Shown here: piece after piece, positions 37,480 through 47,400 of the stretch | Layout: each line of letters opens with the position of its first letter | Numbering within the stretch: the first letter of the stretch is position 1 | Source of the DNA: Desulforhopalus sp. IMCC35007 | Lineage (GTDB): Bacteria > Desulfobacterota > Desulfobulbia > Desulfobulbales > Desulfocapsaceae | Assembly: GCF_005116575.1 (NCBI RefSeq) | Contig: NZ_SWCN01000011.1 | Coordinates: forward strand, 62,001-126,000 | Direction of reading: 5' to 3' | DNA: 64,000 bases | Position numbers and translations under genes: made by a program | The notes under the pieces: generated by a model | Seen by the model: only the letters and a program-made list of their open reading frames with translations | Database searches by the model: none | What the model was told of the DNA's origin: nothing

Positions 37480-40035
37480 ATGCGGGAAAAACGTAATAAC
37501 AGTTTTTATCTGTCAATAGTTGTGATTTTCTGCATCAGTGCAGGGGCTGGTGCTTATATTTACCATTCCTTGTCACAACTCGGTAAAGACCTGACAGATG
37601 AGATCCATGAAACATATTTTCATTCGAATAAACTCGAGCTTGATACGGCGAAGCTCCGTCTGCTTGTTGAGCAGTTTTCAAATAATCCTTCCGAGGAAAT
37701 TTATACAGCTCTGGTGGAGGCGATCGATCTTATTTATCTTCGTGTCGGTGTCGTCGTCAAATCCAGTGAGTACTTCAGTCCTGCGATAAATGATGTTTCG
37801 ACAAAGCTCTATCCTCATCTTGAGCTGATTGATGCAAAGATCTCGGCAGGGCGAGAAAAAGCCCACCTGGCTCTTAGTGATATTAAAAACGGACTCAGTG
37901 GCCTGGTGGCATCGGAACAGGAGGTTTCCCGGCTGTTTAATATTCATGTGCAGAAAAGTATTAGCGATTCCAATCGTACCATAGATCATGAAATCCGGTT
38001 GATTGTGACATTTTTCACACTGATGGTAATTTTGCTCATCACACTGGTTATCCTTTTTTATCGCAAATCTGCAATTACAGCAGAGCTCAAAAGAAGTCAG
38101 GAGAATCTTCGCAGGATCGTGGATCGTATTCCCCATAGGATTTGCGTGCGTGACAGTATGGGTAAAATTGTTCTTGCCAATGAGACCGTGGCCCGGGAGT
38201 TTGGGCTTCCTGTTCCGGAGCTGACGGGTTCCTACTATGCGGATGTCCATCCGGACAGGGCTAAGGCGGAAAAAATTCTGGCAGATGATAGGCTGGTGAT
38301 CAGTCAGCAGAAAGCGATCCTTGATGCCGAAGATATTGTTGAAGAAGAAAACGGTAGAAAACGCTGGTACTCCGTGTCAAAGCTGCCTTTTACCAGCACA
38401 AACGATAACAACAAGCTCATCTTATCCATTACTCAGGATCTTACAACGCAAAAGAGCGCAGAGTTACGGGTACGTAGCAGTGAAGAGCGACTGCAGCTTG
38501 CTCTTGAAGGCGCCGATCTTGGGCTGTGGAACTGGAATCTGAAAACGGGTGTGGCCCACTACAGCGACCGTTATTACACGATGCTTGGCTACGCTGTTGG
38601 CGAACCTGGTAAAGAAATAACACTTTATGAAAAACTCATACATCCCGATGATCTGCAAAGAGTCAAAGAGGAACTGAAATACTATCTCAGGTGCAACAGT
38701 GGTAACTGGTCGATCCAATATCGTCTGCGTAAAAAAGATGGAAACTACTCCTGGATCCTGAACCATGGCAAGGTCGTGGAGTGTGATACCGGAGGAATAC
38801 CGTTACGGGCTGCCGGGACGCATCTGGATATCACTCAGACTGTCGAGGCCTCCGAAGACAAGCAGCTTCTTGAGGCCCAGCTTGCCCAGGCTCGGAAAAT
38901 GGAGGCAATTGGAACACTTGCAGGAGGGATAGCTCATGATTTTAATAATATTCTGACAGCAATTCTCGGTTTTTCTGAACTTGCAAGAAATGGAATGGAT
39001 GAGGGGAGCCAGCCAAGGGCAAATCTTGAAAAGGTTCTTACTGCCGGAAACAGGGCCAAGGATCTTGTAAAAAACATTCTGACCTTCAGCCGCACCTCAA
39101 GCCAGCAACGGCAGCCGGTGGAATTGCAGGTTCTGCTTAAAGACGTCATTGACCTGATGCGAGCCACACTACCGTCAACCATCGAAATCAGCCTGTACCA
39201 GGATGGTGACTTCGGGCAAATCCTGGCCGACCATAATCAGATTCATCAGATACTTATGAATCTCTGCACCAATGCCGCTCAGGCCATGGGTGAGACCGGT
39301 GGCCTGCTTGAATTATCGCTCGTTCAGGAGCAATTAGCGGAAGAAGATGTCGCAGGGAAGCCGGGTCTGACTGTCGGCTCCTATCTCCATCTTCAGGTCT
39401 CAGATAATGGTCCGGGAATTGATCCTGCTATTATTGACCGCATTTTCGATCCCTATTTTACCACAAAAGAAGTGGGTAAGGGTTCCGGAATGGGCCTTGC
39501 CATTGTCAAAGGAATTGTAACAAGCCATGAGGGCGTTGTATGGGCTGACAGTGAAAAAGGTAAGGGGACGACCTTTCATCTCTATTTTCCTGAAATATCT
39601 GCGCCTGCAAAAGAAGCCAGGGTGGCTGAAGTTGTCCTGCAAAGGGGCAGGGAGACTCTTCTTGTTGTAGATGATGAGCTAATGATTGTAGAAATGCTCA
39701 AGATGCTGTTCAGTGAGCTTGGTTACAGGGTGTTTGCCACGACCAATCCTCTTGGAGCGATGGATATTTTTAATCAAAGATACCAAGAGATCGACCTTGT
39801 CATTACCGATCAGACGATGCCAAAACTCACCGGGGAAATCCTGGCGGGTCGTATGCTGGAGATTTCACCGGAAATACCCATTATTCTCTGCACCGGCTAC
39901 AGTGAAAAGATGAGTGAAGCACACTGCAGCCAGCTGGGTATTGCAAAGCTGGTTTTAAAACCGGTGGACACAGCCTATCTCAGTCAGGTTGTACGCCAAC
40001 TTCTTGATAAGAGTAGACATACTAAAGATACGTAA
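37480..40035 (+). CDS. hybrid sensor histidine kinase (PAS-PAS-HisKA-HATPase-REC)
   Basis: An 851-residue membrane kinase. Two membrane helices (about residues 8-30 and 173-196) flank a helical periplasmic domain. PAS domains follow (about 210-325 and 335-450; the second has GLWNWNLKTG and YRLRKKDGNYSWI). The HisKA box is GTLAGGIAHDFNNILTAILG with the phosphorylated His. HATPase motifs are NLCTNAAQAM, DNGPGID and GSGMGLAIVKGI. The C-terminal receiver has VVDDE, VITDQTMP (Asp) and LKPVD. The upstream SUOX-fold protein may be its ligand partner. Output is probably phosphotransfer, as no DNA-binding domain is present. Confidence 0.92.
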   Translation: MREKRNNSFYLSIVVIFCISAGAGAYIYHSLSQLGKDLTDEIHETYFHSNKLELDTAKLRLLVEQFSNNPSEEIYTALVEAIDLIYLRVGVVVKSSEYFSPAINDVSTKLYPHLELIDAKISAGREKAHLALSDIKNGLSGLVASEQEVSRLFNIHVQKSISDSNRTIDHEIRLIVTFFTLMVILLITLVILFYRKSAITAELKRSQENLRRIVDRIPHRICVRDSMGKIVLANETVAREFGLPVPELTGSYYADVHPDRAKAEKILADDRLVISQQKAILDAEDIVEEENGRKRWYSVSKLPFTSTNDNNKLILSITQDLTTQKSAELRVRSSEERLQLALEGADLGLWNWNLKTGVAHYSDRYYTMLGYAVGEPGKEITLYEKLIHPDDLQRVKEELKYYLRCNSGNWSIQYRLRKKDGNYSWILNHGKVVECDTGGIPLRAAGTHLDITQTVEASEDKQLLEAQLAQARKMEAIGTLAGGIAHDFNNILTAILGFSELARNGMDEGSQPRANLEKVLTAGNRAKDLVKNILTFSRTSSQQRQPVELQVLLKDVIDLMRATLPSTIEISLYQDGDFGQILADHNQIHQILMNLCTNAAQAMGETGGLLELSLVQEQLAEEDVAGKPGLTVGSYLHLQVSDNGPGIDPAIIDRIFDPYFTTKEVGKGSGMGLAIVKGIVTSHEGVVWADSEKGKGTTFHLYFPEISAPAKEARVAEVVLQRGRETLLVVDDELMIVEMLKMLFSELGYRVFATTNPLGAMDIFNQRYQEIDLVITDQTMPKLTGEILAGRMLEISPEIPIILCTGYSEKMSEAHCSQLGIAKLVLKPVDTAYLSQVVRQLLDKSRHTKDT

Positions 40036-40201
40036 GTAACGCCCCGGCACATGCCTCGTGTCGGCTCTGTTGATCATCTCCATTTTATTATGTCGTATTT
40101 CTTTGCATTTCATCTTCTTCTATCCTAGAGTGCTTCCGCCTGTCTGTTGGTGTTGAGTTAATTTTTTGATCTGAAGTTTTTTTAAAAGGAATCTTTTCAT
40201 T

Positions 40202-40999
40202 ATGCTGGAAATTGAAAATATCATTTTTCCCGAAAGTCTGGGTGATGCTTTGGCCACTGTAGAAACTGATCCGGGGGCAGTTGTTCTGGGCGGTTGTGGG
40301 TATTTACGTCTTGGTTCCAGAAAAATAGCAACCGCTGTTGATCTTTCAAAGCTTGGCCTGGATACCATAACAGAGACGGAGCACAGCTACGAAATTGGGG
40401 CAATGGTATCGCTCAGAACCCTTGAAACTGATTCTTGTATAAATGTTTTTGCCTCTGGAGCTCTGGTGCGGGCTGTTGAAAATATCGTCGGTATCCAGCT
40501 CAGAACCTGTGTAACCCTTGGCGGCAGTGTTGCCGGCAGGTACCCCTTTTCTGATCCCATAACCGCATTACTGGCCATTGATGCCCAACTTGTCTTTCAG
40601 GGTGCAGGCAGGATTTCATTGCAGGACTATCTTACAGGTAAAGGCCTGCGTGATATTCTGGTGAAGATCATTCTGCCAAAAGATGAGAGGGTTGCCGCAT
40701 TTACCAGCATGCGTAAATCTACAACCGACTATGCGGTACTGAACTGTGCAGTCGCCAGGGTTGGTACGGACTTTAGGGTTGTTGTCGGCAGCAGGCCAAG
40801 CCGGGCAATACGCGTGGAAGCTGCCGAAAAACATCTGGCTGCAAACGGACTCACCAGGGAGACGGCAGAGCAGGCAGGGCTGCTTGCGGCAGAAAATCTG
40901 AGCTTTGGTGATAATCCGCGGGGAAGTGGTGAATACCGCAGAAAAATCTGTCCTGTTCTTGTTAAACGTGCGCTCATAGAGGTGTTAGATGCAGCTTGA
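40202..40999 (+). CDS. molybdenum hydroxylase FAD-binding subunit
   Basis: A 265-residue subunit of the xanthine dehydrogenase/CO dehydrogenase (CoxM/XdhB) type. The FAD pyrophosphate loop is seen as AVVLGGCGYLRLG. The second FAD motif is near LRTCVTLGGSVAGRYPFSD, cut from the usual TIGGNIA pattern. The C-terminal part is shorter than in many homologues. It is first of three overlapping genes (this FAD subunit, the 2Fe-2S subunit, then the Mo subunit), and its last bases overlap the next start by 11. Confidence 0.9.
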   Translation: MLEIENIIFPESLGDALATVETDPGAVVLGGCGYLRLGSRKIATAVDLSKLGLDTITETEHSYEIGAMVSLRTLETDSCINVFASGALVRAVENIVGIQLRTCVTLGGSVAGRYPFSDPITALLAIDAQLVFQGAGRISLQDYLTGKGLRDILVKIILPKDERVAAFTSMRKSTTDYAVLNCAVARVGTDFRVVVGSRPSRAIRVEAAEKHLAANGLTRETAEQAGLLAAENLSFGDNPRGSGEYRRKICPVLVKRALIEVLDAA

Positions 41000-41438
41000 A
41001 ACAACCATTAATGGTAATACGGTGACGCTTGATTTTGCAGCGGGGGAATTTCTTTCCGAGACCCTCAGGCGTTATGGCTATCTCAGTGTCAAGGAAGGTT
41101 GTGATACCGGTTCCTGCGGCCTGTGTACCGTCTGGCTGGACGGAAAACCGACGCTGAGCTGTTCGACTCTTACCGCACGCATGCAAGGTCATGAAATTAC
41201 AACCATTGAGGCCCTGGCCGGTGAAGCGGAAGAATTTGCCCGCTTTCTTGTAGCCGAAGGTGCAGAACAGTGTGGCTTTTGTGCTCCGGGCTTTGCCATG
41301 ACGGTGCTTGCCATGAAACGTGAATTAAAGGAGCCGACGGTTACATCCATCAATCACTATCTTGCCGGCAATCTGTGTCGTTGTTCAGGTTATAAAGGGC
41401 AGATGAGAGCTATCGTAAAGTATTTGGGAGTCAAATAA
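40989..41438 (+). CDS. molybdenum hydroxylase [2Fe-2S] subunit
   Basis: A 149-residue protein with two [2Fe-2S] sites. The plant-type site is CDTGSCGLCTVWLDG and a later Cys in LSCSTL. The second site is CGFCAPGFAMTV and CRCSGYKGQ. It carries electrons from the molybdenum subunit to FAD. The stop codon and the next start share bases (TAATG), which implies translational coupling. Confidence 0.94.
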   Translation: MQLETTINGNTVTLDFAAGEFLSETLRRYGYLSVKEGCDTGSCGLCTVWLDGKPTLSCSTLTARMQGHEITTIEALAGEAEEFARFLVAEGAEQCGFCAPGFAMTVLAMKRELKEPTVTSINHYLAGNLCRCSGYKGQMRAIVKYLGVK

Positions 41439-43723
41439 TGGACTACGTTGGCAGAAAAATCCCTAAAATTGATGGTATTGGACTTGTTAAAGGAACCCCA
41501 GCCTATACAAGTGATCTGTCAATTAACAATAACGCGCTTATTGTAAAAATACTGCGCAGCCCTCACGCCTCGGCCAGGATTACCAGTATTGATACCAGCA
41601 AAGCTCTTGCAATGCCAGGTGTTGAATGTGTGCTCACCTATAAGGACGTACCCCAGACACCCTTTACCCTTGCTGGACAATCCTACCCTGAGCCCTCGCC
41701 CTACGATCGCAGAATACTCGAAGATGTCGTTCGTTATGTGGGGGATGAAGTGGCCATTGTGGCTGCGGGGGATGAACCAACGGCTATCCGCGCCCTTGCT
41801 GCAATTAAAGTGGTCTATGAGGTTCTTACTCCGGTACTAGATGTTGAGAGTGCACTGGATAATGAGGTTCTTGTTCATACAGCCCAGCCCCACACCAATT
41901 TTGATGTGGGCTGTGATGCCAGTCGTAATATTGCTGCGGCCCATAGTCTCGAATTTGGCGATGTGGAAGCGGAGCTTGCCCGCAGTGAAGTTGTGGTCGA
42001 GCAGACGTACAGAACCCAGGCTCAGGCCCATGCAATGATGGAGACGTACCGGGCTTCGACGTCGTTTGATGTGCAGGGCCGCTTGCAGGTCATGACCAGC
42101 ACTCAGATTCCCTACCATGTACGCCGCCATCTTTCCCACATTCTGGGGATTGCCAAGAGTAAGATCAAGATATTGAAACCTCGGGTGGGTGGAGGTTTTG
42201 GCGGTAAACAGACCGCATCTGTAGAGATTTTTCCGGCCATTGTCACCATGAAGACCGGCAAGCCGGCCCAGCTTGTCTATACCAGACAGGAAACCTTCAG
42301 CTGTACCACCAGCCGTCATGCCATGATTCTGACCGTGCGTATCGGTGCAGACAGGGATGGTACCATCAGGGTCGTTGATATTCATACCTTGTCAGACACC
42401 GGAGCCTACGGGGAGCATGCTCCAACCGTATTCTGGGTTGTGGGGCAAAAGACCCTGCCCCTCTATTCGTCTGTCTGTAGATACCATGGCCACGCCGTCT
42501 ATACCAACAAGGCCCCAGGAGGTGCTCTGCGCGGCTACGGTGCCACCCAGGGGACCTTTGCCCTGGAGTCTGCGGTCAACGAGCTTGCAGAAAAACTTGG
42601 CATGGACCCTGCTGAATTACGCCTGAAAAATCTCATCCGTGAGGGTGACTCCCACGAAGCCCTGTCAGGATCAGTGGCCGGGGCCCCGGAGGTCCTTGCC
42701 AGCAGTACCCTGCATCGCTGCATTGAAAGGGGTATGGAGCTTATTGACTGGAAGAAAAAGTATCCAGGTAAGAATCTCGCACCTCATATCAAAAGAGGCT
42801 ACGGGATGGCGGTGACCATGCAGGGCTCAGGTATTTCGAAAATTGATACTGGTTCTGTGACTATCAAGCTCAATGAAGATGGCTTTTTTACCTTGAGTCA
42901 TGCAGCCTCTGATATGGGACAGGGGTCTGACACCATGCTCTGTCAGATAGCAGCGGAAATACTTGAAGTCGAGATGGAGCACATTATCGTTGCAAGTTTT
43001 GATCTCGACACCCTGCCTTATGATCCAGGCGCCTATGCCTCCAGTGGGGCATATGTCACCGGCAGGGCGGCAGTTATTGCAGCTGAACAGATGGTCCAGC
43101 AGATGCGTGAGGCGGCTGCACGCCTTCTCAAGCTCTCCCCGGCTGAGGTAGACTATGAAAATGGCATGTTTACAGGACCTGGGGAGGTGCAGATGAGTCT
43201 GTCAAACCTGGCCACAACACTCTGTTCCTTTGCCGGTATGGACCAGCTTGTCAGTAAAGGAACCTACGGTGGCGAGACCTCTCCTCCTCCTTTTATGGCG
43301 GGCTTTGCCGAAGTTGAAGTTGATCTTGAAACCGGTGAAAGCAGGGTCGTGGATTATGTTGCAGTGGTGGACTGCGGGACTGTGCTTAATGAAAACCTTG
43401 CAAGAATTCAGGTTGAAGGTGGCATCGTTATGGGTATTGGTCTTGGTCTCTACGAAGAGGTACGCTACAGCAGCTCGGGTCGCCTGGCCACCAACTCTTT
43501 TATGGAATATAAAATTCCCAGCCGCCAGGACATCGGTGAAATCAGGGTGGCCTTTGAAGAGAGCCATGAGCCCACTGGCCCATATGGGGCAAAGTCAATA
43601 GGTGAGGTGGTCTGCAATACCCCTGCACCGGCGATCACAGAAGCCATTTACAATGCAACCGGGGTCCGTTGCCGTAGTCTGCCCGTTACTGCAGAAAAAA
43701 TTCTGTTACACCTGGGCAATTAG
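41438..43723 (+). CDS. molybdenum hydroxylase large subunit (xanthine dehydrogenase family)
   Basis: A 761-residue molybdopterin subunit. It has the Ald_Xan_dh_C2 parts: KPRVGGGFGGKQ, a phosphate-binding GALRGYGATQGTF, QGSDTMLCQIAAE, and GAKSIGEV with the catalytic Glu near the C-terminus. It hydroxylates a carbon next to a ring nitrogen or similar, using water. The substrate is not fixed by sequence. YqeC follows directly and XdhC is encoded 8 kb on. The first of these is tied to selenium-dependent hydroxylases, so the enzyme may be selenium-bearing, but the Se would be a cofactor and not visible in the gene. Confidence 0.92.
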   Translation: MDYVGRKIPKIDGIGLVKGTPAYTSDLSINNNALIVKILRSPHASARITSIDTSKALAMPGVECVLTYKDVPQTPFTLAGQSYPEPSPYDRRILEDVVRYVGDEVAIVAAGDEPTAIRALAAIKVVYEVLTPVLDVESALDNEVLVHTAQPHTNFDVGCDASRNIAAAHSLEFGDVEAELARSEVVVEQTYRTQAQAHAMMETYRASTSFDVQGRLQVMTSTQIPYHVRRHLSHILGIAKSKIKILKPRVGGGFGGKQTASVEIFPAIVTMKTGKPAQLVYTRQETFSCTTSRHAMILTVRIGADRDGTIRVVDIHTLSDTGAYGEHAPTVFWVVGQKTLPLYSSVCRYHGHAVYTNKAPGGALRGYGATQGTFALESAVNELAEKLGMDPAELRLKNLIREGDSHEALSGSVAGAPEVLASSTLHRCIERGMELIDWKKKYPGKNLAPHIKRGYGMAVTMQGSGISKIDTGSVTIKLNEDGFFTLSHAASDMGQGSDTMLCQIAAEILEVEMEHIIVASFDLDTLPYDPGAYASSGAYVTGRAAVIAAEQMVQQMREAAARLLKLSPAEVDYENGMFTGPGEVQMSLSNLATTLCSFAGMDQLVSKGTYGGETSPPPFMAGFAEVEVDLETGESRVVDYVAVVDCGTVLNENLARIQVEGGIVMGIGLGLYEEVRYSSSGRLATNSFMEYKIPSRQDIGEIRVAFEESHEPTGPYGAKSIGEVVCNTPAPAITEAIYNATGVRCRSLPVTAEKILLHLGN

Positions 43724-43724
43724 A

Positions 43725-44474
43725 GTGGTTGCGGAAAACCCCTTGTTTCTTGAAGCTTTTGGTCTTTTGCGAGGAGGGGTTGTCTCTATTGTGGGAGCAG
43801 GTGGAAAAACCAGCCTGCTCTTTCACCTTGGCCGTGAGGCCAAAAAGCAGGGGCTGAAAACCCTGCTGTCGACGACCACAAAAATGTATTCCCCGACGTC
43901 TGATCTCTACGATGTAATTGACCTTACAGGGGATGGGTTTATCAAAAATCCTCCCGAAAATCCTGGCATTTACGTCGCAGGCAAACCTTTTGCTCACGAA
44001 AAAATGACAGGTCTTGATGAAGATATCCTGGCCCGCCATTGCGGTATCTTTGATATGGTTCTCTTAGAAGCCGACGGTGCTGCCAGAAAACCCTTAAAAG
44101 GCTGGCTGGATTTTGAACCCGTGGTTCCCACCTTTACCACAGATACCATTGGAGTCGTGGATATACAGACGGTTGGCAGGGTGATCGATGAGAATCTTGT
44201 CCATCGTTTTGACTGCTTTGAAACAATCACGGGTGCTCGGCTAGGTGATACCGTGACCATTAATCATCTGGAAAAAATCATCAGTCACTCCAAAGGGCTC
44301 TTTGCAAAAAGTGTGGGAAACACAATCGTCTATATCAACAAGGTCGAGTCAGAACAGGACCTGTTTCACGCACGAAGCCTGGGAGCGTTACTGGCAGATC
44401 CTTTGTCTGCAGATCGCAAGGTGGTTGCAGGAAGTGTGCAGAGGTCATGGATAGAACAGATCATCCACCAGTGA
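43725..44474 (+). CDS. yqeC: YqeC, selenium-dependent molybdenum hydroxylase accessory protein
   Basis: A 249-residue protein with a P-loop near the N-terminus (VSIVGAGGKTSLLFHLG) and STTTKMYSP, LLEADGAARKPLKG and VVDIQTVGRVI, all typical of YqeC. A longer frame opens at 43602 but lies inside the Mo-subunit gene. The GTG at 43725, one base after that gene's stop, gives the normal N-terminus. YqeC occurs with molybdenum hydroxylases that need labile selenium and is thought to help insert Se or activate the enzyme. It is translationally linked to the large subunit. Confidence 0.9.
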   Translation: MVAENPLFLEAFGLLRGGVVSIVGAGGKTSLLFHLGREAKKQGLKTLLSTTTKMYSPTSDLYDVIDLTGDGFIKNPPENPGIYVAGKPFAHEKMTGLDEDILARHCGIFDMVLLEADGAARKPLKGWLDFEPVVPTFTTDTIGVVDIQTVGRVIDENLVHRFDCFETITGARLGDTVTINHLEKIISHSKGLFAKSVGNTIVYINKVESEQDLFHARSLGALLADPLSADRKVVAGSVQRSWIEQIIHQ

Positions 44475-44519
44475 CGGTTGCAAATGCTGGCTAAAATCAT
44501 AGAGACAACAGTGATAATC

Positions 44520-45302
44520 TCAGAGAAGCGGCTTCTCATCCCAGAGTTCCAGGACCATCTCCCGGTTCAGATTCAGATATTTTTGTTGCATGTGCAGATC
44601 ATTGCAAAAAACTTCCAGGGTTATGGTGCTGTCGTAGCCGATAGTCTTTAATGAATGGACAGCATTCTGCCAATTCACGGTGCCGACACCTAATGGCATA
44701 TGATCATCGGATCTCGCACGGTTGTCTGAAAAATGAACATGCAGGATCTGTTTTCCCAGCTCTCTGCAAAAAACCTCATGACCGTCCTTACCAAAGTTTG
44801 AGTGGCCGAAATCAAGATGTGCTTTTAGACCCACCACTTCGTTCAGTAAGGTTTGAAAAGTGGAAACCCGGTCAAAAGGGGCTTTGAAATTTTCGAATAC
44901 CACTGTCAGCCCATGTGTTGCAGCCATTGCAACAATTGGCTGTAATACCTCAATATGAAAGGGGATCAAATCTTTTCTCATCGCCGGAGGGCAGACATAG
45001 CAGGGATGGATGTTCATGATCTTGGCCCCAAGTGCGGAAAAGATTCCTGCACACCGCTCCAGTTCTTTTAAACAGGCATCGCGGACCCCCTGGATGGGAT
45101 AGGCGTAGGGAAGGCAGGGGTCGGTATGCCCGGTTATTGATAAGTTATAGGAATCAAGGATCGGCTGTAGTCGGGCAACATCAATGTCGGCGGCGTGAGG
45201 TCCTTCGATGGTTAAATCTAAAAAGTCAAAGCCGGCCTTGCCGCAGAATACAGCCTCATCATAGACTGATTTTGCCGGATTATTCATTAATCCTATTTTC
45301 AT
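44520..45302 (-). CDS. sugar phosphate isomerase/epimerase-like TIM barrel protein
   Basis: A 260-residue TIM barrel of the AP-endonuclease family 2 / xylose isomerase-like type. Conserved features are FDFLDLTIEGP, MNIHPCY, VVFENFKAP (Glu metal ligand), AHLDFGHSNF (Asp-His), HVHFSDNRARSDDHMPLG and ITLEVFCND. The metal-binding pattern is complete. Members isomerise sugars or sugar phosphates, or cut DNA; the neighbours do not indicate which. It is a single gene on the minus strand. Confidence 0.85.
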   Translation of the reverse strand: MKIGLMNNPAKSVYDEAVFCGKAGFDFLDLTIEGPHAADIDVARLQPILDSYNLSITGHTDPCLPYAYPIQGVRDACLKELERCAGIFSALGAKIMNIHPCYVCPPAMRKDLIPFHIEVLQPIVAMAATHGLTVVFENFKAPFDRVSTFQTLLNEVVGLKAHLDFGHSNFGKDGHEVFCRELGKQILHVHFSDNRARSDDHMPLGVGTVNWQNAVHSLKTIGYDSTITLEVFCNDLHMQQKYLNLNREMVLELWDEKPLL

Positions 45303-45483
45303 GACACCATCCTTACTCTGCTGTACTCAAATTTATATAAAAGGTCAGAAGGCGGGCAAAGAGAGGGCCAGTTGGCCCAAATAGGTACAGGCCTGCCTTT
45401 TGACTCTGGCCTTTGCCTGCTTTCGGTTTTACGATCCCTCCAGGGTGCAGACTGCGGTTGTTTTGCAGTGGAGTGAAATTGCA

Positions 45484-47400
45484 TTAAAACGCCTCGGATA
45501 AAAACTGCTTGTCGCTGACAAAGCGCAGTGGCAGGCAGTCGCTGTCTTTGTTAATTACCATGGAGGTATCAGCACGTGTGCCGCTTCCTGCGTAGAAACC
45601 TGCTGCGGAAAAGGTACAAATCTGGGTGTAGTACCCGTCAACCCGGGGCAATGGACAAAGCTGCTGGTAAATTTTATTCTGCTCGGCAAATTTTCCTCTG
45701 GTCTCCTCAAGCACATTGTCCTCATGATCAAAAAGAGCAATATTGGCACCGCATCGCCCGACAATCGGTTTGGCCACATAACCGCTGGCCTGGAGTTCAG
45801 CAGTTACGGAAAACGAGGCGTTGAGCAATAGGGGATGATGGGGAAAGAGCAGCCATAAGACGGGGAGGATGGCTTTGTTGCTTGGAATAAGCGACCAGAG
45901 CGGTTCAAAGACCATGATATTTTTGTGCAGCAGAACATCGGAGAGTTTTACAGCCTGTCCTTCCACCCAGGAGGCGGCATATGTGTGTGATCCCGTGTCG
46001 TTTGCAGTTGCAGTGTCTGCCTGGAGGTCCTCGCGGATTTGATCAAGGGCCGTCTCCCAGGCCCAGGTTTTCCACACCGACTCGATGCGCACGCCTTCAG
46101 CGTCGATCACGTTACCCTGGGCATCCCAGACAAGGCCCGATAAACCGATTAACAGTTTACTGGACAATCCGGCCGCCCGTATTGCATCCTGCATAAATAG
46201 TGCATGATACTGCTCTTCCGGGTCTGTATCGCATAAAATATGGATAATAGATATAGAATCATGTTTTTTCCAGGTTTGCACCAGTTCCGCAAAGAGGTCC
46301 TTGCCGGCGTCTTCGCCATCGGTGACTTGATGATGGTGTGCCCATTTACCCTGGACCTTTCCGGCTTCCATATAGCAGGACGCCGAATCACAATTATACT
46401 CGTAAACTTTCAAGCCCTTTTGGGTCAGGGAAAAATCAAAACGGCTGGTGATTAAATGATTAAGCCGATTATCCCAGGAATGGCGGATTTTTGGCAGTAT
46501 AGCCGGGGGTAAATTGAATTTCTTCAGTAATTCATCGTTGCTGAGTACGTACTCTGTGGCGTGCATAAATAATCCGTGCAGCTCATTTGTCGCTCGTTCA
46601 AGTTCCTCCTGGATTGAGTGTGGAAGGATAAAATAACGCCTCTGTTCAGAAGCAACAGCAGTTAAAAAATGTCCACCCATTGCCTCTACAAAGGCTGCCT
46701 CGTCCTCATTGGCAACGTTCAGCCATGTTTTCTTGTTGGATTTGCTTGGATGAGCCTGGGCACTTTTGATGGTGAAGAGCTGAGGATTTTTTTCTTTGGT
46801 CGGCTCGGCATAGGTATCCTCGTCTGTTTGTATCATCCAGCCTAAGATTTCGGCGTCACCATAGGAGCAGGTAACCCAGTATTCCCCGTCGCTTGTTACT
46901 TTGGCATGGAGTTGTCGGGAATAGTCGCCCTTATCCGGCCATAAATGTTGACCGACATTCTGTTCTGCGATGCGCAGATACTGATCGGTAACTTCGGTCA
47001 CCACGGCAACGTGGCCTGTGCCCTCAAATTCGCCGCCTTTATTCCAGATCAACAGACATCCCGGCTCAGGATGCTTCTTATTGCCGTTAACAAAGGCGTT
47101 GAATGGCAAACGGGAGTTGGTTCTGATATCCCGCACCGAGCGGAGTTCAAAAATATTGTAGGCCATGGCGACATCGTCGAAGATATAACCTTTGTTGAGG
47201 TACAGCCAGCGTCTGGCAAATTCAACACATTGCCATTTGTAGCCCATAAAAATATTATCAACATAACTTCGATAGGAACTTCGTTTTGGGTATTGGCGTT
47301 CCGAAGCGGTGCTGTAGTCAGAGGAGTAGGCCGCAACATCTCCGGCGGCGTATCCTAATACAGTCCCGAAAGGTTGGGTTTTTGTGTCTGAATTGTTCAA
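45484..47400 (-). CDS. gss: bifunctional glutathionylspermidine synthetase/amidase
   Basis: A 638-residue protein with two domains. The N-terminal CHAP amidase (about 1-200) has the catalytic Cys in GYKWQCVEFARRWLY and His in GTGHVAVVTEV. The C-terminal ATP-grasp synthetase (about 240-638) has YFILPHSIQEELE, YEYNCDSASCY, FEPLWSLIPSNKA and KPIVGRCGANIAL. The length is close to the E. coli enzyme. It joins glutathione and spermidine and can cut the product again. Glutathionylspermidine acts in thiol redox control, which is uncommon in anaerobic sulfur bacteria. Confidence 0.94.
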   Translation of the reverse strand: MNNSDTKTQPFGTVLGYAAGDVAAYSSDYSTASERQYPKRSSYRSYVDNIFMGYKWQCVEFARRWLYLNKGYIFDDVAMAYNIFELRSVRDIRTNSRLPFNAFVNGNKKHPEPGCLLIWNKGGEFEGTGHVAVVTEVTDQYLRIAEQNVGQHLWPDKGDYSRQLHAKVTSDGEYWVTCSYGDAEILGWMIQTDEDTYAEPTKEKNPQLFTIKSAQAHPSKSNKKTWLNVANEDEAAFVEAMGGHFLTAVASEQRRYFILPHSIQEELERATNELHGLFMHATEYVLSNDELLKKFNLPPAILPKIRHSWDNRLNHLITSRFDFSLTQKGLKVYEYNCDSASCYMEAGKVQGKWAHHHQVTDGEDAGKDLFAELVQTWKKHDSISIIHILCDTDPEEQYHALFMQDAIRAAGLSSKLLIGLSGLVWDAQGNVIDAEGVRIESVWKTWAWETALDQIREDLQADTATANDTGSHTYAASWVEGQAVKLSDVLLHKNIMVFEPLWSLIPSNKAILPVLWLLFPHHPLLLNASFSVTAELQASGYVAKPIVGRCGANIALFDHEDNVLEETRGKFAEQNKIYQQLCPLPRVDGYYTQICTFSAAGFYAGSGTRADTSMVINKDSDCLPLRFVSDKQFLSEAF

